Shown here: in pieces, positions 37,745 through 48,322 of the stretch | Numbering within the stretch: the first letter of the stretch is position 1 | Layout: each line of letters opens with the position of its first letter | DNA from: Ephydatia muelleri | Taxonomy: Eukaryota > Porifera > Demospongiae > Spongillida > Spongillidae | DNA length: 64,000 bases | Assembly: GCA_013339895.1 (NCBI GenBank) | Contig: JABACO010000005.1 | Span: 1,228,883 to 1,292,882, forward strand | Reading direction: 5' to 3' | Translations under genes and position numbers: made by a program | Notes under the pieces: model-generated | The model's input: the letters and a program-made list of their open reading frames with translations, nothing else | The model's database searches: none | Told to the model about the DNA's origin: nothing

Positions 37745-40700
37745 TCATGGTACAAATGTTGATCCTAAACTCATTAGTTTGTCAGATACTTGTGGTACCA
37801 ACCCTGACCTGATATCCATTCAACCATCTGTGTTTCCTACTACAAGAAGTGATCAAAATCCGTTCAACCATCTGCTTTTCCTACTACAAGGGGTGATCCA
37901 AAACCTACTCAACAATATGCTTTTCATAGTACAAGGAGTGGTCTAAAATCCACTCAACAATCTGCTTTCCAGAGTACAAGAAGTGATCCAAAACCCACTC
38001 AACAATCTGCATTTCAGAGTACAAGAAATGTTCCAAAACAATCTGCTTTTCAGAGTACAAGAAGTGATTTGAAATTCACTCAACCATCCACCTTTCCTGA
38101 TCCAAAATCCACTCAGCAACCTACTTTTCCTACTACAAGAAGTGATCCAAAATCCACTCAACATTCTGCTTTCCAGAGTACAAGAAGTGATCCAAAACCC
38201 ACCCTACAATCTGCTTTTCAGAGTACAAGAAGTGATTCGAAATCCACTCAACCATCCACTTTTCCTGATCCAAAATTCACTCAGCAATCTGCTTTTCCTA
38301 CTACAAGTTATCCAAAACCCATTCAACAATCTGCTTTTCCTAGTACAAGAAGTGGTCTAAAACCCATTCAACAATCTGCTTTCCAGAGTACAAGAAGTGA
38401 TCCAACACCCACTCAACAATCTGCATTTCAGAGTACAAGAAATAATCCAAAACAATCTGCTTTTCAGAGTACAAGAAGTGATTTGAAATTCACTCAACCA
38501 TCCACTTTTCCTGATCCAAAATCCACTCAGCAACCTGCTTTTCTAACTACAAGAAGTGATCCAAAACCCATTCAACAATCTGCTTTCCAGAGTACAAGAA
38601 GTGATCCAACACCCACTCAACGATCTGCGTTTCAGAGTACAAGAAATGATTTGAAATCCACTCAACCATTTGGTTTTCCTGATCCAAAATCCACTCAACA
38701 ATCTGCTTTTCCTACTAAAAGAAGTGATCCACAATCCACTCAACAATCTGCTTTTCAGAGTACAAGAAGTGATCTGAAATCCACTCAACCATTCGGTTTT
38801 CTTGATTCAAAATCCACTCAACAATCTGCTTTTCCTACTACATGGAATGATTCAAAATCTACTCAATCATCTATGCATACAACCAGCACTGCTTTGATCA
38901 TCAAACAACAATCTCAATCAAACACATATATCAGTAAACATACCCAACAAAATGGCAAAGATAATCTACCAGAGTGTACATGTCCACAGGCAACACCACA
39001 GTTGTCACTACAAAAGACATGCAAAGACCTTGCTGGGTCACAATACACTGGATTGTGTGGCACAAATGATTCTTCAAGTCCTTCACCACCAATGTCCAAC
39101 ATTCAACAATTGAGGGGCATTTCAGTAGGGCACATAGCAGCTAAAAGCTTTGCTGCAGCAGCTGCTGGCTCTTCCTTACTGTGTACTGAAAGGAATGCCC
39201 CACAGTGGGATCAACACATTACATCACCTAGAGGACAGCATGAGGCAAGTGCTTATATTGGTATGTCTAGATTCTGTTTTATGATGGAGAAATAAATAAA
39301 TATATAATAAAATAATACACATTTACACTGTTATCTATTCCCTTTTGTATGTGTTATTATATCCTATCATGCTGAAGGATGTTAATGATACAATTTTTTT
39401 TGTTTGCATTTTTTTTTCCTTTGATAGCTATGTATTTTTAATTATAATACAAAAGCATACATAAATGACAACAAAGGAGCTAGTTGTGATGCCAGGAACC
39501 TGCAAGGAGGACACGAGCATTTTGTCGCATTAGCACAGTGCTCAGTTGGATGTGAATGTCATTAACGTAGGGTTTTGTATGGCCAGTCTCCTTGCAATTC
39601 TGTTGAATACCTGAAGTAGCTCATCCCTCAACGTCCATAGGCTTCCACAACTAAGAGAATGCAGAGCCATTTCCTGTCCACACATGCTCGGTCATTTTTG
39701 GTGTGTTTTTGTAACTCTCCAAAGCCATGTACATTTTGTTTCATATATAAGTTATTTTGTTTGCTCATAGCTGCTGTTGCTTGCTGTGCTATTAATTAAT
39801 GTGGCCACTGACTGCTTGAAGGTTGCATGCATGGAATAGTAATTCATTATTTATGCTTTGGTATACTTAAAAAATAGACAAAGTAAATTTGATACATGGA
39901 CTGTCAGACAATGGTTACAATTTGGTTTTCATTTTTTGTTCCTGTGTAGAGTTCAACCCCGATTCGTCAACAAGAACAAAGGTTGTGGTTGGTTGTCAAT
40001 GCACAAGGGGATGTATACCAGTATACTAATCCATTTGTTTATTGCAGGAAATCGAAGCCACATGGTATTCCCAACTTTGGAAACACATGCTATATTAATG
40101 CAACAGTTCAAAGCCTTTTAAGTGTAATGAATGTTCGAAGTTATTTCCTGTCCAGTAAGTTGTCTTTATTACTGTATACAGATGATCAAGTTGTATAAGA
40201 ATTGATTTAAAAAGCTAAAAGCCCTATTGCTGCATCTGCAAGTGACAAGGCATTTACATATATCAAGTCTAGAATGCCTCTATTTGTGATGACCTCTAAT
40301 TATTGCCATGATGGAACTGTGTTATGGAAAGTAGTTGTGAAAAGTTGGAGCAACCTAATTGGCAGGCCATAACCTTTACAGACACTTTGATCAATAGTAT
40401 GTTTAAATGCAGCAATCGATACAACAAGGGCACATAAATTGTGTGGTTTTTAACACAACTGCCAGGGGAGGAGAATTTGGCATGTAGTTTTAGCATTGTA
40501 TTTAAACTTATGCTGCATCATATGCATTGCCGGTAGGATCTGATACTAGTGAGGCATCAACTATTGTAAAGGCCTTTTCTCAACTGTTGAAGAAGTTGCT
40601 GACAAATAATGAAATATCTGACAGCTGTAAAGTAAGTTGATGTTGATGTCATTTCTATGTAACTTGCATCTGCGAAATCTTAAAAAGAGCATTTCTATTC

Positions 40701-42068
40701 CACTCTTCCTGTTCCCCATTCAATGTATGCATACTTATGTATTCCGATACTCACAGGCATTTCTGATTTCGCAGGTTGAAATCTGCTGCCTGTCTTCATT
40801 TTTCCCCAAATACTCACAGCAGGATGCTCAAGAATTCTTGATGTTTCTATTGGATGATATATTTCAGTGGTGTAGTCAAATGGAAGAAAAGGTGAAAGCA
40901 CAATATTGATACAAATATACATAAATACAAACTACAAAAGTTAATGACATACAATAAGCACATACACCCGATTGATGCATTAAATTAATATATAACACTA
41001 AAATGGTGTTTGCATCAGTGGGAAAAATGAGGGAGGCCTGCACCATCATCCATGCCATCAAGGAGAGGTTTGTTGCATGAAATATTGCAAAAGCCATTCT
41101 GGCACGAACCCACCCCATGACTTCAGAATGTGACTTCTACTTTACTGCAAGTGGTCACCCAGGCACTTCATCAGGTATTGTGCATCGTTGCCTAAGACTC
41201 AAACAACAGAAAGGGAGTACATGATGTACGTCTTTCTTCAAAAATTGCTGAAGATAGTATAGCTTCAACAGTGTGGTTGATACATGTACCATACATTAAA
41301 TATCACATGTGTACTATCATTAATTTGAACTCTCATTTTTGAAGGTTGAAACTTCATTTTATGGTTTATTTCGAGGAGATCTTACATATGAAATCCATTG
41401 TTCCATGTGCAAGGAGGTGAATTGTAATCAATCTTGCTTTATTATAAAATATTTTCCCATTTCAGGCAAAAGATCGAGTAGATCCCTTTGTATTTCTCTC
41501 TGTTCCACTACCCAATAAGGTGATCAATTCATGATCACAACAGTTTCTCAATTACCTTTATTCCACAGAAGAGGTCATCTCTCAAGGAATGTGTAATATC
41601 AATGATGGAGAAAACCTACATTGAAGGAAAATGGCAAGTTGATTGTGTCTTTACATAAACAATTTTTTGTCATTGGACCAGCTGCTGAATATGAATTAAT
41701 TGTACTCAAGTAATGACAATACTACTGGGCTTGTTTCAGTGCTGTAGAAAACGAAATGATACTTTACTAGATTTTTAAATTGTATGGATAATTATGTATT
41801 ATATTCAATCAATACAGGAATTGCTCAAATTGTTCAAATCTTGTGGTAGCTCAGAGGCAAGTTTCAGTATCGAAATTTCCAACGATCTTGGTTGTCCACT
41901 TAAAGAGATTTTACATGGAAGGGTACGTTGGAATAGAACAAACTAATGTGTTAGCACAGTCATAATGATTTATGGGAATGTATTGTGTGATTACGAATAG
42001 TACATGTATACAATCAATCAATTACTCAATCGATCGACCAACCAACCAACCAATCAATCAATCGATCG

Positions 42069-42157
<89 letters not shown>

Positions 42158-43511
42158 CAATCAATCAACCAACCAACCAACCAATCAATCAATCATCAAT
42201 CGATCAATCAATCATCAATCAATCAATCAACAGCACGGTTTCAGCCAAACTTTAGCCACTGAAATATGTATAAATAATGTGCAAAATGAACTAGTGGCAG
42301 AAAATATAGATGCGAAAAGGCAATGTACACAAGGCATGCCTTCATCAGTCAAATAGATATGGTTTACAGCATCTTCATAACATAGCTGCATATAGATGAT
42401 ATGATTAATAGCACCTCAGGCATTATGGATATTGGGTTTCAAGTCTAGTACCCAAACACTTTCACACAACTTTGGTGTGATGAAATGGTAGTTTTAAACA
42501 CACATTCATGGCTTGTCTGTCCATTATAATAAAGTAGACATAAATATTTTTTTCCTTCATTGTTTGCTATGCTAACTGAGCATTGATTATGGCAACAGGA
42601 GGAGGAGTGGGAGAATGCACTGGTACAAAAACGGGTCAGACAAATTGTTTCAGCAGCCATTTGTCTGGGTTCTGTATATTTTGTCTGAACCCATAAGTCT
42701 TTTGATCCAACTATTGTTGTGTTTGGCTGAGTTATCCACTGTCCATGACCCCATTGCACCTGCAGGAAGCTATTGCACTCCTAACTACATTGCTGACCTA
42801 TTCCCTACTATTAGAACTAGAAATAAGTCAAGAATGAAACTGAACACTTTAATAGACTTTGAAGTTGAGTAAGTTGTTATTCTCCCAAGAAAGCAAGAAT
42901 GATTTTTGTCATCTTCTATAGTAACCTGGACCTATCAGTGGTCTCAAAGCCACCCCTATTGGCTCCTAAATACAGTCTCATTGCAGTGATCAATCACTAT
43001 GGAACATCATCAGGTGGTCATTGTAAGCCCCGGCCTTCATTCATTTGGTGGCTCTGTATTTAACCTATCTACATTATCGTCCATTCAGATGTTGCCTATT
43101 GCAAACGTGAAATGGTTGGTATTCTTTTGATGACAGTACTGTGTCTTCAATTACAGAGACAGAAATTGTGGTATGAATGTGATTTTCTTCTGTTCAGAAG
43201 GGAAAAATGATTGTCCATACAGCTGCATGTGTGGATGAGGATTTCTGCATTGTATAAGACACAAGCATTTTGAAGACACTTTAATGTTACTCAAAGATGG
43301 GGTTAGTGTAAATATTTTCAGAAATTTAGAGGGGCTTAAGTCATTGGGAGATTAGATCTGTGCCTGATAAGAGTGAATGCATTCAGAAATATGATAACTG
43401 ACATTTTTGTTTGTGCAGACTCCAGTGGCTTATGTGTTGTTCTATGAAAAGAAAGAAAGGAATGACCTTGCATGTGCTATACCAATACTAGACACTGACC
43501 AGCTCACATGA
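37745..43511 (+). CDS. USP-B, ubiquitin-specific protease (peptidase C19), possibly decaying
   Basis: The N-terminal exon (37745-39260) is a Ser/Thr/Gln-rich 15-residue repeat followed by an Ala-rich end (HIAAKSFAAAAAGSSLL). Catalytic exons, in phase: 40048-40154 (IPNFGNTCYINATVQSLLS; the Cys nucleophile), 40537-40631, 40775-40891 (YSQQDAQEFLMFLLDDIF), 41345-41416 (FRGDLTYEIHCSMCKE), 41466-41519 (FVFLSVPLPN), 41569-41633, 41818-41922 (TILVVHLKRF), 42821-42868, 42922-43022 (LIAVINHYGTSSGGH; the His), 43089-43170 and 43419-43511 (TPVAYVLFYEKK, stop TGA). USPs remove ubiquitin from proteins. Oddities: the intron after 41633 begins GC, not GT; the exon at 43089 seems one base short for YSFDDS; the frame shifts once in the repeat near 37855; and the exon near 39950 has an altered donor compared with USP-A. 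So it is either a young pseudogene or has assembly indels. The true start is not seen. Confidence 0.8.
37810..38870 (+). repeat. 45 bp coding minisatellite of USP-B
   Basis: About 23 units encoding variants of QSAFQSTRSDPKPTQ, some shortened. The unit is a multiple of three, so the frame is kept, except for one shift near 37855. Confidence 0.9.
42013..42227. repeat. (CAAT)n microsatellite in USP-B intron
   Basis: Same intron and position as 3088-3454 in USP-A, but shorter and more interrupted (CAAC and CGAT units at the ends). Confidence 0.95.
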
Positions 43512-43865
43512 CTTTTAGCATTGTTGTGTATCTGCTATAGTTGCAAAAACATTCTCAAGTGTAAGAGCACATGTTAACTGAACTGTCAAAGGTGTTCATT
43601 TTGATAGATATACAGAACGAATCATAAGTTCCCACAGTTACATTGGCCACGGATATTTCATTAATACAACATTGCTGAAGTTGTGTATGGTTCATTATGA
43701 AATACCTACTGAGAAGCAGAAATAATGTTGAACTGCATTTGGCAGTGTATATTGTACCATGACCTTCCTGTGATTATAAAGACTAATAATAGCCCATGCA
43801 TGCAAGGAACCGAAGAGGACAACTATCTATTACTTGTCACCACGTGCATATGACGAATGCATGTA
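43512..43865. other. Spacer after USP-B with no recognised feature
   Basis: AT-rich 3' flank. Its start is homologous to the stretch after USP-A (6690-6900). Confidence 0.55.
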
Positions 43866-44260
43866 CAGTAGAGGATCGCGCTTGGCAACACGGCGCGAAA
43901 CGTATAGAAGGCGTGTGGTTTGATCGCCAATAAGACGTAATATAAGACAACGTCATAAACCACATCAACAAGCCTGTGGTAACAATTATGATATGAAAAC
44001 GTATCATATTCATGCATTAGCCCTAGTGCATGCAACTCCTGCAATCCTCTTCGCAGATAATCCTACAACGGAGGGGCCGTGAACCAGAACGCCATCAGAA
44101 CTGCCAGTAAGAAAACAAAAAGTGTATAGTAGTGGAAAAAGGACAAGGCTTTCTTTGAGGCAAAAGGCTGAAATACTGTCGCTGATTGAGAAAGGTGCAA
44201 GTCAAACAGAAGTTGTTATCAAGTTTATTGCAACAATCTCGGCAAGAGAACTTGAAGGCT
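43866..44260 (+). mobile_element. pogo/Tigger-like DNA transposon remnant
   Basis: A start CAGTAGAGGATCGCG preceded by TA fits the ends and TA target of the Tc1/mariner-pogo group. From about 44128 one frame reads KRTRLSLRQKAEILSLIEKG followed by SQTEVVIKF and a stop; this is the CENP-B-type helix-turn-helix at the N end of pogo/Tigger transposases. The rest of the transposase and the right end are not found. Confidence 0.5.
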
Positions 44261-44771
44261 AGCTCTTCGCCCGCCAACAGGTGGTGATGACAGAAATGGT
44301 TAACCGCACTCGCCAAGCGTACCTTCCCATTAATAGGATGCAGTTCAAAAAAATTCGATTATAAAGTCAAACAGCTATCGTAGAAATGCCAGGCACCTCT
44401 TCAGTTCTGCGGAAGAATCTTGAACCATATTCTGGATCAGACACTCGGGCCAAGAACTTCGTTATACGACATAACTTACAAAATGTTGTATTCAGGCTGT
44501 ATACTAATACGTCAAGCAAAAAATGTACTAGCTATAGATATTTATACAACCACAATTATGTGGATGACTATACATGTATGATTAGTGGCTGCAATAATAT
44601 TAGCCCTCAAGTTCAGACTTGCAGCGTGACCACGGCGCCTATTATACTATATACAATCCATGACTGCAATTGGATGAGCGAATTTGAAAAACCTTACATA
44701 TAGCGCAGCAAACAAAGGCACATGCATGCCAGCACATAAAACAATCATGATTTTATTCTCAAATTGTCCAT

Positions 44772-45101
44772 TTAACATGCCGTTGTGAGGCGGCCCCCAG
44801 GGAGCCTCATGACGAGGATGATCTCTGCGTTGTCACCAATGGCCTTGTAATCACTCAGCTTCGCGTCATCTTTTAACTGCTGTCCACCATAGATTAGCCT
44901 TTGGGCGGCAGGTTCGATGCCAGTTTTCTCTCTGACCAGCTCCTTTATTTGGACAATAGTCGCAGCCTATACGTGTATAGTACCGTGGTCTTCCTTAACG
45001 CTATTTACATGAACAAATTGAAAGCTTACCGCTGGATTCTGAACCGAAATTGCATAAGCTTTCCCTTCACAGTTTCTCACAAATATGTTCCAACTACCCA
45101 T
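44772..45101 (-). CDS. Ubiquitin-like modifier precursor (UBL, Gly-Gly plus RLTTAC tail)
   Basis: Two exons: 45030-45101 (24 codons, MGSWNIFVRNCEGKAYAISV...) and 44772-44966 (64 codons and TAA), with a 63 bp GT-AG intron in phase 0. The 88-residue product follows the ubiquitin fold: two first strands in exon 1, then IVQIKELVREKTGIEP (helix), AAQRLIYGGQQLKDD, KLSDYKAIGDNAEIIL and VMRLPGG. Gly-Gly falls at residues 81-82 and is followed by six residues, RLTTAC. NEDD8, SUMO and ubiquitin precursors also have tails that a protease must cut to free the Gly-Gly for conjugation; by analogy this could be a conjugatable modifier, but that is an inference. It is neither ubiquitin nor NEDD8 by sequence. 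It is divergent to the UBL-RBR ligase gene, whose UBL exon 1 is also 24 codons with a phase 0 intron. Confidence 0.85.
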
Positions 45102-45374
45102 TTATCAGGGACGTTAGTGCAGTCATAATTCAATAAAATAGTTATATCTGAGTATCTGGGCCGGTCATTCACTCGGAAAAGTCCCTAGCTACTATACGTC
45201 TGGCCTTACAAAGTTACAATAACAATAGTGGGGGTAATATATACAGGAGGAATTTCCCAGGGATATCCCCTTCCGTTTTATTAAAATCAGAGATAATATG
45301 TTATCTCTGTTAAAAGCTCTTTAATACTATAATACTTGTACGGGACTGAAAAAACAAAACCAAACTAAAAAAAA
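45102..45374. promoter_or_regulatory. 273 bp spacer between two divergent genes
   Basis: The start codons of the UBL gene (minus) and the UBL-RBR gene (plus) face away from each other across this spacer. It should hold both promoters and so may be bidirectional. I see AT-rich stretches but no clear TATA box or motif that I would name. Confidence 0.5.
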
Positions 45375-46534
45375 ATGTGGACTTTTTTTGCTAGCGACAT
45401 TGGCAAGAACATGGTGTTGGTCACGATTTCTGAAAAACACCCTGAGGTTCGTTGTTATAACATCCATGTCAGTATGCTCCTCCTGTCCCACCCACACAGA
45501 GACTCCATTCCTCCCGCATATATACACCGTATAATGTATCAGAGCTGCACGGGGCCGTGGTCTCTAAATAGAGCATGCATGCGACTCCCTACGCTCAATT
45601 CGACATTAGCTACAGTACATAGTTATTGACTGATTTTTCTCGCACCATTGTACTTAGACTTTGTCTGTTGCCGACTTGATTGCTAAAGTGGAAGCAGTGA
45701 CTGGCGTACACAATAGAGAGATACGCCTTCTTTTTGGGAGTCGAGAGATGGTGGATACCGATTGCCTGGGTGACTATCCGGGGCTAGGAGACAATTCGAC
45801 CATTTCAATTACCTCACGCCTATTTGGAGGAAGTCGCCAAATCGATCCTTCAGTCAGAAGAAGCAAAGGCCCCTGCGTTGTCACTGGGGATAATTTTGAC
45901 ATACCTCAATGCGTAGTAATGTCCTGCTTGCATTCCATCGACCCTGATATGCTTTACGACATGTGCAACACAAAGGTATACAGTAACAAGAAGTGGGGAT
46001 ACACGTCCCTCTTGCAATAAGGTGTGGCCTTTGGACGAAATACTGAAGTGTGGTGTGACACAGGCAGAAATACAGAAGCTGGTGAAGGACATATCAGAGA
46101 ACTGGTGTATGAATAACAAGAGTGAGGACATCCGGCAGTGCCCTGGTTGTCGTGGCTACTGCATGAGAGCCGATGTGTCCAACAGGCGAGTTAGGTGCAT
46201 TAACTGCACACAACAGAAGGTGCGGGTTTTCGAATTCTGTTGGTACTGCTTGTGTGAATGGGTTGGTGACCATCGCTGCAAAAAAGAGACCTCTTTGATC
46301 TTGCAAGCAGCTCCAATAAAAAATATAAATGATGTACAATGTCCCAGCATACGGGCCTGCCCAAAGTGTGGATTCATCATAGAGCATGCTGAGAGGTGTA
46401 AGCACATGACATGCAAATCGTGCAAACAGGAATTCTGCTTCGTGTGCCTCTGTTTGAAACAATCAGATGGCAGATGGCCATGTGGATCACATATCACCAA
46501 ATGCCTGCCTGCACCAAAACAGAATGTTGTATGA
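45375..46534 (+). CDS. UBL-RBR E3 ubiquitin ligase
   Basis: Exon 1 (45375-45446, 24 codons, MWTFFASDIGKNMVLVTISE) and exon 2 (from 45658, acceptor TTGTACTTAG) form an N-terminal ubiquitin-like domain ending in SRLFGG. A RING1-like segment follows (CVVTGDNFDIPQCVVMSC, HSIDPDMLY, then CNKVWPLDEIL). The IBR has CPGCRGYC and RCINC, FCWYCLCEW, and GDHRC. RING2 is ACPKCGFIIEHAERCKHMTC with CKQEFCFVCLC; the Cys in ERC is at the place of the catalytic Cys of parkin and HHARI, which takes ubiquitin as a thioester. The UBL-then-RBR order is that of parkin, but there is no RING0 and the protein is short. At about 45995-46005 the frame changes: CP-x-C of RING1 needs two more bases than are present. Either a real break or an assembly error. 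No intron would repair it. Confidence 0.82.
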
Positions 46535-47007
46535 AAGCTAGTAAACTGTGTGGCACACATCAGTAGTGATTGCATATATGCATTGCCTGTAAAACAAGCA
46601 TGCACTCTGGTGCATACGTGTTGTTGCCTTAATAATTCAGTTCAATAGGCAATTCAATTAAATTTTTGTACATGTAGACCAACCTTGAGTTGTGCCAGTT
46701 AGGCAAGCTTCTCAGACTCATCTTTAATTGTTGGAAAACCATGATGAAGCATGATACAGTAGTAGTTTAGTTAATTTTGTGAACATTTGAGCGTGCGTTC
46801 AACTAAATTGATTATATATATCAGAATCAACACTGAATGCTTCAATATTGAAATGAATTACGAAGGTTATAATTTTGCACAATTCAGTGTATAAACATGC
46901 TGTTGGACTTTCCTCTATTTGTGCTATATGTATTCAAATTGAAAGCCTACCACTGTGTTCTGAACCAAAATGGATCATTACAATGGCTTGGCTCACATAG
47001 ATCCCCC

Positions 47008-47044
<37 letters not shown>

Positions 47045-48322
47045 TTCTTCTTAGATGTTCATATCATTTCTAAATTAACTATGTTATATTTTTTTAACAA
47101 CACCCTTAATCAAATAAGGTAAAAATAACAAAACTACTATAGTATAGAAGGGGTTTCCCCTGGTATATCCCCTCGTTTGATGATACTGTAGTGACGAGAT
47201 CAAGAAGTGACGACAACAATGCCATTTATAGACAATTGTTGTTAATAAGGATAAATAAATTCTGACTAGACCACTTGCTATCAAGTTATACAGTTTTTCA
47301 GACATGCGTGGGAATTGGAAAGGACAATTGCAATGTCCCCATGAGCAAAGTTGACGATGCAAAATCATATTTGTAAACACTTATTATTATTTTTCTTCAC
47401 TGCGAGGGGAATTCCCCAAGTTAATTCCCGGCTTATACTGCCAATCCGGCCCCTCCCTCCTATAGGTTTAATTTGCTTGCATAGAAACTACCCCGGAGGT
47501 TGCTGATCTGAATTTTGCTTTAGAAATTCCAGTAAGTCGAATGCATGCTTCCAGTACCAGCGAGAAATAGAATAAGTGTGACTTACTGTCACCTTTATAG
47601 AGTGAAACAATCTGGTTAGAACTAGCTAGAAAGTGGAGTGGCCCCATACTCCATAAGTGGCCCGCATATTGGACACAATGGGTGATTGCCTGTGGTGCTT
47701 TGTGCGAGAGCTAAACGTTGGCCTCGCAGGACTTACGCTGCCGTACATGTAGGCAGCTCTAAAGTCATATCTGTGTAATCTATTCGATTCATACTGGAAT
47801 CAAACCGGCTCCTTAAGGCATGCACAAATGCATACTAGTCTTGAAGCGGAGGAATCAGCTAATCAACCTCGTTGGATCGGCTGTACTGATAGTTTGCTTA
47901 TGATTGCGTGGGGATCTTTTTTATGTCAGCAAAACCAAAGTCGTTACTACCACAAAAATATGTACGGGAATACCGTTCTCTTTATGGTATAATTAAAATA
48001 CATATTAATCTGCAAAAGAATTATTATCGACGATAGCGCATTACAATGAAATAGTTTACATACACCGCCGCAATGGGATACAAGGGTCAAAGGGAAAATT
48101 ATGCACCCTCGGTAAAAACCCTTATTTCCTTGCTACAGCTCCAACTTTGAAACTTGTGTTCTCAAGGAGAGCGTAAGTAATTAAATTGCTAAGAGAACAA
48201 TGTTCTATACTCTATAATATTTGTCATGTTGCTTATTCCAAATTACTTTTAAATCTGACATGTTTTCGCTCACCACAACAATAGATACAGAATCTGTAAC
48301 CACCAATAGTGGCGGTTAAGAA
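46535..48322. other. 1.8 kb spacer between UBL-RBR and USP-C
   Basis: No gene recognised. It holds a run of about 40 C at 47004-47043, probably a sequencing or assembly artefact or a true homopolymer, and presumably the USP-C promoter near its end. Confidence 0.6.

Noticed and set aside
42599-42760. Exon EEEWENALVQKRVRQIV in USP-B
   Set aside because: It has an acceptor-like CAACAG but the exon 42821-42868 joins directly and in phase to 41922, and matches the 48 nt exon of the other USPs.
46094-46605. Antisense frames over the RBR gene
   Set aside because: They overlap conserved Cys-rich coding sequence on the plus strand and show no domain of their own.
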